Assembly: GCA_024644185.1 (NCBI GenBank)
Contig: JAHELM010000232.1
Coordinates: 1 to 5,098 of the forward strand
Length of the DNA: 5,098 nucleotides
From: Rhodospirillales bacterium
Lineage (GTDB): Bacteria; Pseudomonadota; Alphaproteobacteria; UBA8366; JADFVY01
Reading direction: 5' to 3'
Both the position numbers and the translations under genes were made by a program. This document shows, in pieces, positions 1-5,098 of the stretch; position 1 is the stretch's first letter; each line of letters starts with the position of its first letter. Below the pieces are notes generated by a model. It saw only the letters and a list, made by a program, of their open reading frames with translations, made no database searches and was not told where the DNA came from.

Positions 1-87
1 CACGCCAACATTGCCGCGCCGCGCCTCGTCGTCCGACGGCGCCGCGCGCATGATCGTCCCAACACGCGTTTCCGGGTCCCCACCCAT
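1..87 (-). CDS. Start of an unidentified divergent gene (5' end only)
   Basis: This minus-strand frame opens at an ATG (complement of 85-87), directly after an in-frame TGA, and stays open to the window edge for 29 codons. An AAGGA Shine-Dalgarno core lies 9 nt upstream of the ATG, which is the main reason for calling it. The peptide begins MGGDPETRVGTIMRAAPSDD and is hydrophilic and charged, with no signal peptide or membrane segment in the visible part, so a cytoplasmic protein is likely. A second in-frame ATG at codon 13 (complement of 49-51) is a possible alternative start. I do not recognise the family and assign no function. The gene would be divergent from the diguanylate cyclase and share its upstream region. 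With so few codons it could also be a chance open frame. Confidence 0.4.
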   Translation of the reverse strand, partial: MGGDPETRVGTIMRAAPSDDEARRGNVGV

Positions 88-125
88 TCACGCCGGTCCT
101 TCCCGGTTCTCATTCGGTCGTTGCA

Positions 126-172
126 GTGAAAATTCATGCACATTTTTTCACCCTTGTGAAGCAAAGTTTCAC
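126..172. repeat. Cluster of four alternating GTGAA/TTCAC half-sites
   Basis: Four half-sites of one pentamer alternate in orientation: GTGAA at 126-130, TTCAC at 147-151, GTGAA at 156-160 and TTCAC at 168-172. The outer-left pair extends to a perfect 7-bp inverted repeat, GTGAAAA (126-132) with TTTTCAC (145-151), separated by 12 nt. The right pair is GTGAA-N7-TTCAC. The middle pair (147-160) is TTCAC-N4-GTGAA. This is the pattern expected of a dimeric repressor or activator bound at two operators. It lies 39-85 nt upstream of the candidate leftward ATG and about 110 nt upstream of the cyclase start. No regulator can be named from the sequence. Confidence 0.4.
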
Positions 173-203
173 TCGCGGCAGATTGCCTGCATTCGCCCAG
201 GTG

Positions 204-218
204 TTAACGGGCAGTAAA
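204..218 (+). promoter_or_regulatory. CtrA-like element, TTAA-N7-TAAA
   Basis: TTAA at 204-207 is followed by 7 nt and then TAAA at 215-218. The alphaproteobacterial cell-cycle regulator CtrA binds TTAA-N7-TTAA, so this differs at one base of the second half. It ends just upstream of a TTGACG -35-like hexamer. That overlap with a promoter is common for CtrA-controlled genes, and many motility and c-di-GMP genes are CtrA-controlled in alphaproteobacteria. One imperfect match is weak evidence. Confidence 0.3.
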
Positions 219-221
219 CGG

Positions 222-251
222 TTGACGCCCTACCCTGTCGCTCCGATTCGA
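222..251 (+). promoter_or_regulatory. Possible promoter of the diguanylate cyclase gene
   Basis: TTGACG at 222-227 matches the sigma-70 -35 consensus at five of six bases. The sequence 17-18 nt further on (GATTCG or ATTCGA, about 245-251) is a poor -10 box, so only half the promoter is convincing. Transcription would start near 257-260. That would leave almost no leader before the TTG at 258 but a leader of about 25 nt before the ATG at 282, which favours the ATG as start codon. Confidence 0.3.
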
Positions 252-281
252 TAACCCTTGAAAAGGCGCCGCGCCCAGCTC

Positions 282-1577
282 ATGACCGCAATTACTGCCG
301 AATCCCTGACCCGGGCCGCGATCAAGTTTCCCAGTGCCGTGCTTCTGCCGGTCCTGGTTCTGGTTACCGCCTCCATCGTTATCGTCTATTCAGCCGATAT
401 CCCGCCCGCCATCGGCGCGCCCATCCCCTATCTCCCCTATGCGATTGGCCTGGTCGGCGCCATCATCGGCTGGCGCTTCAATCGCGGCCGCCTGGTCTAT
501 GCGATGGTTGCCATCGTCATCGGCCACTGGCTGCTGGCCGGGCCGGCGCGCGCCGTGCGGCCGGGCAGCGCCGATCAGATTGGCTATCTGGCCTATGCGA
601 CCCTGTATCCCTTCGGCCTTGCGGCGCTTTCCGTGCTGCGCGAACGCGGATTAACGACCCGGCATGGCATGATACGCGCGGCGTCGCTGCTCGGATTGTG
701 CATCGTCGTGGCCGCGATCGCCGGGGCCAATCATTGGCTGATCCCCGAGGCGGCACGGGCAATCAAGGGCGTCACGGTAAGCCTTCTGGCTTTCGATTTC
801 CTGCCCCAGGCGTGGGAATCCGCGACGCCACTGACCGATCTGGCGGCGGTTGCCTTCGTCGCCGGAACGATCTTCTTTATCGCGCGCATGTTCTTGCATG
901 ACCATCCGCCCCTGGACAGCGGGGCGCTGGGCGCTCTATTGGCAACCGGGCTGGCGCTGCACTTCGTTGGCCAGGGCGATACGCCGGCGACGTTCTTTGC
1001 CGCCGCCGCACTGATTCTGATGATCGCCGCCTTGCAGGACGGCTACCGCCTGGCCTTCGTCGACGAGTTGACCGGACTGCCCGGCCGCCGCGCCCTGACC
1101 ATGGAAACCGCCAAGCTTGGCCAGCGTTATGCCATTGCCATGCTGGATGTCGACCATTTCAAGAAATTCAACGACACCTATGGCCATGATGTGGGCGACC
1201 AGGTGCTGCGCATGGTGGCCAGCCGGATGGACCGGATCACCGGGGGCGGCAAGCCCTTTCGCTATGGTGGCGAGGAATTTACCGCCCTCTTTGCCGGCAA
1301 GACCCGCGATGAGGCATTCTCGCATCTGGATGCCCTGCGCAAGAGCATCGAGGAGTCCGGATTCGTCATCCGCGACAAGGGCAGGCCTAAAAATAAACCG
1401 GAATCGGGCAAGAAGCCGCGCAAATCGGCGAACGGGGCAAAGACGGTTTCAGTCACCATCAGCATCGGCGTGGCCGAACGTACCGAACGGACGCCGACAC
1501 CCGAAACGGTTCTCAAGGCCGCCGATCAGGCGCTGTACCGGGCCAAACAGGCCGGGCGCAATCGCGTCAGCACCTGA
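282..1577 (+). CDS. Membrane-bound diguanylate cyclase (GGDEF domain)
   Basis: A 431-residue protein predicted to make c-di-GMP from two GTP at the inner membrane. Residues 1-255 hold about eight hydrophobic segments (near 16-37, 50-64, 70-86, 100-118, 131-149, 185-205, 214-230, 236-252), an integral-membrane sensor region I cannot assign to a named family. The GGDEF domain covers about 260-430: DELTGLPGRR opens it, D289 in LDVDHFKKFND is the expected metal ligand, N297 contacts guanine, and GGEEF (329-333) is the active-site loop, so catalysis looks intact. The inhibitory RxxD site expected at 320-323 reads TGGG. A basic Lys/Pro-rich insertion of about 20 residues (365-387) precedes the final TVSVTISIGVAE strand. 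The ATG at 282 is preferred; a TTG at 258 would add eight residues (MKRRRAQL). Neither has a well-spaced Shine-Dalgarno sequence; AAAAGG at 261-266 is 15 nt from the ATG. There is no EAL domain. The gene stops 3 bp from the convergent PBP gene. Confidence 0.93.
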   Translation: MTAITAESLTRAAIKFPSAVLLPVLVLVTASIVIVYSADIPPAIGAPIPYLPYAIGLVGAIIGWRFNRGRLVYAMVAIVIGHWLLAGPARAVRPGSADQIGYLAYATLYPFGLAALSVLRERGLTTRHGMIRAASLLGLCIVVAAIAGANHWLIPEAARAIKGVTVSLLAFDFLPQAWESATPLTDLAAVAFVAGTIFFIARMFLHDHPPLDSGALGALLATGLALHFVGQGDTPATFFAAAALILMIAALQDGYRLAFVDELTGLPGRRALTMETAKLGQRYAIAMLDVDHFKKFNDTYGHDVGDQVLRMVASRMDRITGGGKPFRYGGEEFTALFAGKTRDEAFSHLDALRKSIEESGFVIRDKGRPKNKPESGKKPRKSANGAKTVSVTISIGVAERTERTPTPETVLKAADQALYRAKQAGRNRVST

Positions 1578-1580
1578 CGG

Positions 1581-3494
1581 TTACTGGAACAGCCGGCGGA
1601 TCACGTCACCGATATCCTGTAATGTCATAGGCTCGCGGGGCTCGTCCCCGGCGGCCAGCGGCACACCCTGCACATCGCCCGCCGCCACGGCCTCACCCGC
1701 CGGCGCCGCATAGACCGACGTCATGAAATCACGCCAGATGCGGGCAGGAAGGCCGCCGCCGTTCAATCCCTCCACGGGGCGATCGTCGTCGCGCCCGACC
1801 CAGACCCCGACCACCAGATCGCCGGTGAAACCGATATACCAGCCGTCCCTATTGTCCTCGCTGGTTCCCGTCTTGCCGGCGGACGGCCGACTGAACGCGG
1901 CGGCGCGGCCGGTGCCGGTCTGCACAGTCGCCATCAGCATATCGACCATCTGGTCCCGCTTCCAGGGCAGCACCCCGCGCTTCATCGAAGCCGGCGGCTG
2001 GTGTTCCCACAGCGTCTGGCCATGCCCGCGTATTTCCCGAATGCCATAGGGCTCCACGTGCTTCACGTCGGCCGCGATCGCGGCGTAGGCCCCGGTCAAT
2101 TCCAGCAGCCGCACCTCGAAACTGCCCAGCGCCAGACTGGGCGTCGGCTGCAAATTCGTGGTGATACCCAGCAGGCGCGCGACGCCGATCACGCGGTCGC
2201 GCCCCACATGCTCGGTCAGCTTGACCGCCACTGTGTTGATCGATTCCGCAAAGGCGGTTCGCAGGGTCACCTCACCGCGATAGGTCCCGGAATAGTTGCG
2301 CGGGCGCCAGCCCTCGACCTCGACCGGTTCGTCCACCGCCCGGCTGTCCGGCGAGAACCCGGCGTCCAGCGCCGCCAGATAGACGAACAGCTTGAAGGCC
2401 GACCCGGGCTGCCGCAGCGCCTGGGTGGCGCGATTGAACTGGCTGGCAGCGTAATCCCGGCCACCGACCATGGCGACCACCGCACCGTCCATGGTCATCG
2501 CCACCAGCGCCATCTGGGTGGCCTCGTCGCCCTGCCCAAGGGCGCTGTCCCAGCGCCGGACGGTCGCCTCGGCGGCCTCCTGGATCTGCGGGTCCAGCGT
2601 CGTGGTCACGACAAGATCGGCTGTCATCGGGCCGAGAAGCTGCCCGGCGCTTCCCTCCGTCCAGTCGGCGAAATAGTTCCAGCCCGGATGCGCGTCGGGG
2701 GTAACCGCGAGAACCGCCGGAGTCCGGCGCGCCGCCGTTGCCTCCTCTTCGGTGATGTAGCCCTGTTCGGCCATCAGCCCGAGCACCAGCGACGCCCGTT
2801 CCTGCGCCGCGGCCAGGTCGTTTACCGGCGACAGCGCCGAAGGCGCCTGGATCAGCCCGGCCAGCATCGCCGCCTCGGACAATTTTACGCTCCGCGCGGA
2901 TTTCCTGAAATAGCGCCAGGCCGCGGCCTCAATGCCGTAGGCGCCGGCCCCGAAATAGACCTGGTTGAGATAGCGGGCCAGGATGTCATCCTTGCCGAGC
3001 CGGTTTTCCATCCACAGCGCCAGCATCATGTCCTGGATCTTGCGCTTGATCGTCCGGTCCGGCTCGAGAAAGCTGAGCTTGGCGAGTTGTTGCGTGATGG
3101 TGCTGCCGCCCTCGCGCACGGCGCCTGCGCCGATATTCACCGCCAGCGCGCGGCCGATGCCGCGAAAATCGATCCCGCCATGCTCGTAGAACCGGCGATC
3201 CTCCACCGCGACGACCGCATGCACCAGGTAGGGCGGCAGATCCGTCACGCGCAGCGTCTCGCCGCGAAACCGGCCACGGCTGGCGTACACCTCGCCGCCC
3301 TCCGTGCGCAGCAGCATCGATGGACGCTCCTGCGTCTCGGCGAATCCCTCCGGCAGCGGCAGCGTATAGGCGAAATACCCCAGCACGCCGGAAATCGCCA
3401 CAAGAGCGGACAGGATCGCCAGGGCGACATCCTTCCAGCCCAGGCGGCGCAAAAGCCCACCGCGCGCGAACACCTTCATTTTCGGTCGATCCAT
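1581..3494 (-). CDS. Class A penicillin-binding protein (PBP1A family)
   Basis: A 637-residue bifunctional peptidoglycan synthase that polymerises lipid II into glycan and cross-links peptides in the periplasm. A short basic cytoplasmic tail leads into one membrane anchor (about 22-44). The glycosyltransferase (GT51) domain spans about 60-235: EDRRFYEHGGID with catalytic E98, GGSTITQQLAK (129-139), and the third motif with YLNQVYFG (175-182). The transpeptidase domain spans about 295-600: nucleophile S365 in SAFK, SIN at 418-420, KTGTS at 541-545. All transpeptidase residues are intact. The GT motif usually written RKxxE reads RKIQD, placing D155 where the second catalytic glutamate normally sits. 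The protein is much shorter than E. coli PBP1A (about 850 residues), without room for its extra domain, as in other short family members. ATG 3494 is the most upstream in-frame start; no ATG, GTG or TTG lies between it and the rarA stop. ATG at 3479 (residue 6) is an alternative; neither has a clear Shine-Dalgarno sequence. The gene lies 87 bp after rarA on the same strand. Confidence 0.95.
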   Translation of the reverse strand: MDRPKMKVFARGGLLRRLGWKDVALAILSALVAISGVLGYFAYTLPLPEGFAETQERPSMLLRTEGGEVYASRGRFRGETLRVTDLPPYLVHAVVAVEDRRFYEHGGIDFRGIGRALAVNIGAGAVREGGSTITQQLAKLSFLEPDRTIKRKIQDMMLALWMENRLGKDDILARYLNQVYFGAGAYGIEAAAWRYFRKSARSVKLSEAAMLAGLIQAPSALSPVNDLAAAQERASLVLGLMAEQGYITEEEATAARRTPAVLAVTPDAHPGWNYFADWTEGSAGQLLGPMTADLVVTTTLDPQIQEAAEATVRRWDSALGQGDEATQMALVAMTMDGAVVAMVGGRDYAASQFNRATQALRQPGSAFKLFVYLAALDAGFSPDSRAVDEPVEVEGWRPRNYSGTYRGEVTLRTAFAESINTVAVKLTEHVGRDRVIGVARLLGITTNLQPTPSLALGSFEVRLLELTGAYAAIAADVKHVEPYGIREIRGHGQTLWEHQPPASMKRGVLPWKRDQMVDMLMATVQTGTGRAAAFSRPSAGKTGTSEDNRDGWYIGFTGDLVVGVWVGRDDDRPVEGLNGGGLPARIWRDFMTSVYAAPAGEAVAAGDVQGVPLAAGDEPREPMTLQDIGDVIRRLFQ

Positions 3495-3543
3495 TCCATG
3501 CCGTGCGAGAAAAGGATGCCGGGGATTTCGCGCAAAATTATGG

Positions 3544-3564
3544 CATCGCCAAGGCGGCGCGATG
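3544..3564 (-). terminator. Hairpin with A/T tail after rarA (weak terminator or PBP promoter)
   Basis: On the minus strand CATCGC and GCGATG form a perfect 6-bp inverted repeat around a 9-nt loop, beginning 18 nt after the rarA stop codon. CCATAATTTT follows, an imperfect T-rich run. This could be a weak intrinsic terminator for rarA. Alternatively CATAAT (complement of 3537-3542) could be a -10 box for the PBP gene, with a start site near 3530. No good -35 sits at the right distance, and the stem is short with an interrupted T tract. The reading is open; the element may do nothing. Confidence 0.22.
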
Positions 3565-3581
3565 ATACCTCCGGGTTCCCC

Positions 3582-4898
3582 CTATTCCGGCTTGCGCCCG
3601 CTCACGTCGCGCAGTTTCGCCCAATATTCCAGACGTTTTTGTATTTCGCGCTCGAAACCACGCTCGACCGGACGATAGAATTCCTGCCGGTCCATACCGT
3701 CCGGGAAGTAGTTCTGCCCGGAAAATCCCTGGGGCGTGTCCGGGTCGTAGGCATAGTCCTTGCCGTAGCCGATGTCCTTCATCAGCTTCGTCGGCGCATT
3801 CAGGATATGCATCGGCGGCATCAGAGAGCCGGTCTCGCGTGCCGCCTTCATCGCCCGCGCCAGCGCCTTGTAGGCGGCGTTCGATTTCGGTGCGGTCGCC
3901 AGGTAGATCACCGCCTGGGCCAGGGCCAACTCGCCCTCGGGCGAGCCAACCCGCTCGTAGCAATCCCAGGCGGCGAGCGCCTGCACCGCGGCCTGCGGGT
4001 CGGCCAAGCCGACATCCTCATAGGCGAAGCGGGTGATCCGCCTGGCGATATAGCGCGGGTCTTCGCCCCCATCCAGCATGCGCGCCAGCCAGTACAACGC
4101 CGCATCCGCATCGGAACCGCGCAGCGACTTGTGCAGGGCGCTGATCAGGTTGTAGTGGCCTTCCTGACTCTTGTCGTACAGGGGCGCCCGGCGCTGCACC
4201 GTAGCCGCCAGCGCCGCCGTATCGAGCGGCCGCTTCGGCTGAAGGGCTAACAGTTCCTCGGCCAGATTCAGCACGAAACGACCGTCCCCGTCGGCCATCG
4301 CCCGCAATGCCGCCCGGGCGTCCGGGTCGATCGGCAGGCCGCGGCCCTCGACAGTCTCAGCGCGGCCGAGAAGGCGTTCCAGCGCCGCATCGTCCAGCCG
4401 GTTCAGCACCATCACCTGACAGCGTGACAACAGGGCCGCATTCAACTCGAAACTGGGGTTTTCCGTGGTCGCACCAATCAGCACCACCGTTCCATCCTCG
4501 ACATAGGGCAGAAATCCGTCCTGCTGCGCCCGGTTGAAGCGATGGATTTCGTCGATGAACAATAACGTGCCGCGCCCCATCTTCCGCCGCTCGCGGGCGC
4601 GGTCGAATACCTTGCGCAGATCGGCGACGCCGGAAAACACCGCCGACAGCGGTTCGAACTCCATATCCGTCACGTCCGCCAGAAGCCGGGCGATCGTGGT
4701 CTTGCCGCAGCCCGGCGGACCCCAAAGAATTACCGACGCCAACCGATGCGAGCGAACCATGCGGGCAAGTGGCCCCTCGCCAAGCAGCAAATGGTCCTGG
4801 CCAACGACCTCGTCCAGCGTGCGCGGGCGCAGCCGGTCCGCCAGCGGCCGCGGCGCACCGGCGTCGAACAACCCGTCCTGACTGGAGCCGCGGCTCAT
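3582..4898 (-). CDS. rarA: Replication-associated recombination protein RarA (MgsA), AAA+ ATPase
   Basis: A 438-residue cytoplasmic AAA+ ATPase, close to the 447 residues of E. coli RarA and homologous to eukaryotic WRNIP1/Mgs1. The family acts at stalled replication forks, opens DNA ends and interacts with SSB. Motifs in order: Walker A GPPGCGKT (60-67), Walker B LLFIDE (112-117) followed by IHRFNRAQQD, sensor 1 in GATTENPSFE (142-151), the arginine finger R159 in LLSRC, and a sensor 2 arginine R207 in GDGRFVLN. The C-terminal tetramerisation region is clear: HYNLISALHKSLRGSDADAA, then ARRITRFAYEDVGLADP and NAPTKLMKDIGYGKDY. The N-terminal QDGLF (7-11) resembles a sliding-clamp-binding peptide. 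The ATG overlaps the upstream gene's TGA as ATGA, and no Shine-Dalgarno sequence is visible just upstream, so translation is probably coupled. It ends with TAG. All catalytic residues appear present. Confidence 0.97.
   Translation of the reverse strand: MSRGSSQDGLFDAGAPRPLADRLRPRTLDEVVGQDHLLLGEGPLARMVRSHRLASVILWGPPGCGKTTIARLLADVTDMEFEPLSAVFSGVADLRKVFDRARERRKMGRGTLLFIDEIHRFNRAQQDGFLPYVEDGTVVLIGATTENPSFELNAALLSRCQVMVLNRLDDAALERLLGRAETVEGRGLPIDPDARAALRAMADGDGRFVLNLAEELLALQPKRPLDTAALAATVQRRAPLYDKSQEGHYNLISALHKSLRGSDADAALYWLARMLDGGEDPRYIARRITRFAYEDVGLADPQAAVQALAAWDCYERVGSPEGELALAQAVIYLATAPKSNAAYKALARAMKAARETGSLMPPMHILNAPTKLMKDIGYGKDYAYDPDTPQGFSGQNYFPDGMDRQEFYRPVERGFEREIQKRLEYWAKLRDVSGRKPE
4895..4898 (-). 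other. ATGA start-stop overlap (translational coupling)
   Basis: Read on the minus strand, ATGA contains the rarA start codon and the TGA stop of the PDZ protein gene. The 20 nt before the rarA ATG contain no purine-rich Shine-Dalgarno sequence, so re-initiation by ribosomes finishing the upstream gene is the likely way rarA is translated. This places both genes on one transcript. Confidence 0.85.
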
Positions 4899-5098
4899 CG
4901 CACGCGAACGCTCAGCGTGCGTCCTTCGCGATTTACCGTGATAATCCAGGGACCTGTCGCGTCCTTGAGGATGCGCTCCACATCGGCGACGCGGGCAATC
5001 TCGATTTCGTTCAACGATACCAGGATATCGCCCGGCTGGACGCCGATGCGCGCCGACGGCGAATTGTCCGCGACGCCCAACACGATTACGCCGCGTTG
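4895..5098 (-). CDS. C-terminal PDZ domain, probable DegQ/HtrA-type serine protease (3' end only)
   Basis: The frame is open to the right edge, giving the last 67 codons before TGA; the 5' part lies outside the window. The visible peptide begins QRGVIVLGVADNSPSARIGV and continues with QPGDILVSLNEIEI, VADVERIL and a final NREGRTLSVRVR. The pattern GV-V--V---SPSA--G-QPGDI-VS-N is a PDZ domain of the type that ends periplasmic DegP/DegQ (Do-family) proteases, where it binds substrate tails and sets oligomer state. The protease domain and its His-Asp-Ser triad are not visible, so a different PDZ protein, such as a PDZ-containing metalloprotease, cannot be excluded. The GTG at 5081-5083 (complement) is an internal valine, not a start. 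The overlap with rarA indicates one operon. Confidence 0.8.
   Translation of the reverse strand, partial: QRGVIVLGVADNSPSARIGVQPGDILVSLNEIEIARVADVERILKDATGPWIITVNREGRTLSVRVR

Larger units (their letters stand above)
88..281. promoter_or_regulatory. Intergenic control region between divergent genes
   Basis: This 194-bp stretch has no convincing gene and includes the most A/T-rich tract of the window (about 126-170). A plus-strand open frame through it (11-217) has no recognisable protein character and runs across the candidate divergent start, so I treat it as non-coding. The stretch holds the half-site cluster, the TTAA-type element and the candidate promoter listed separately. Its position suggests it controls the diguanylate cyclase on the plus strand and, if real, the leftward gene. 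Confidence 0.55.

Noticed and set aside
11..217. A 68-codon plus-strand open frame upstream of the cyclase
   Set aside because: It has no Shine-Dalgarno sequence or recognisable protein character, starts near the window edge, and overlaps the regulatory half-sites and a better-supported minus-strand start.
1637..1649. GGGG-N5-CCCC hairpin downstream of the cyclase as its terminator
   Set aside because: The stem is only 4 bp and lacks a T-run. It lies inside the PBP coding sequence, where such GC stems are common by chance.
1117..1713. A 198-codon plus-strand open frame overlapping the GGDEF domain
   Set aside because: It is a shifted-frame shadow of the cyclase gene, rich in Pro, Arg, Ser and Ala, and it runs across the convergent junction into the PBP gene. 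It shows no motif.
3495..3581. Stop-free, in-frame gap of 29 codons between the rarA TAG and the PBP ATG, suggesting a possible read-through fusion
   Set aside because: The gap has no in-frame start codon, both proteins have normal ends for their families, and 29 codons without a stop are not surprising at this GC content. No read-through context is visible.
2001..4250. A 749-codon plus-strand open frame antisense to the PBP and rarA genes
   Set aside because: It is in exact codon register with both minus-strand genes, so it is interrupted only where they use TTA, CTA or TCA codons, which are rare in this GC-rich sequence. The translation is His/Arg/Gln-rich without domains, while the opposite strand has two intact known families.

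Overview
The window looks like ordinary chromosome from a GC-rich alphaproteobacterium, most likely Rhodospirillales-like. That placement rests on high GC, strong G/C preference at third codon positions, the near absence of TTA/CTA/TCA codons in the two large minus-strand genes, and the look of the proteins. It is a judgement from the sequence alone.

Layout. At the left edge a short minus-strand frame (1-87) has a good Shine-Dalgarno sequence and is probably the first 29 codons of an unidentified divergent gene. Positions 88-281 are non-coding and carry the regulatory signals: four alternating GTGAA/TTCAC half-sites, a TTAA-N7-TAAA element resembling a CtrA site, and a possible -35 box. A plus-strand gene (282-1577) then encodes a multi-pass membrane diguanylate cyclase. 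It converges, with only 3 bp between stop codons, on a minus-strand cluster. In transcription order the cluster is the 3' end of a PDZ-domain protein, probably a DegQ/HtrA-type periplasmic protease (4895-5098, cut by the window edge), then rarA (3582-4898), then a class A penicillin-binding protein (1581-3494).

How the genes relate. The protease fragment and rarA overlap by ATGA, so they are almost certainly cotranscribed and translationally coupled. The PBP gene follows after 87 bp and may belong to the same transcript or have its own promoter. The products act in different processes: envelope protein quality control, replication-fork maintenance, peptidoglycan synthesis and, on the other strand, c-di-GMP signalling. 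I see no single pathway joining them.

I found no mobile element, CRISPR array, tRNA, rRNA or obvious transferred segment, and no convincing new system. The points most worth checking are an E-to-D change at the second catalytic position of the PBP glycosyltransferase domain, the half-site cluster upstream of the cyclase, the missing inhibitory site and basic insertion in the cyclase, and a possible sliding-clamp-binding peptide at the RarA N-terminus.
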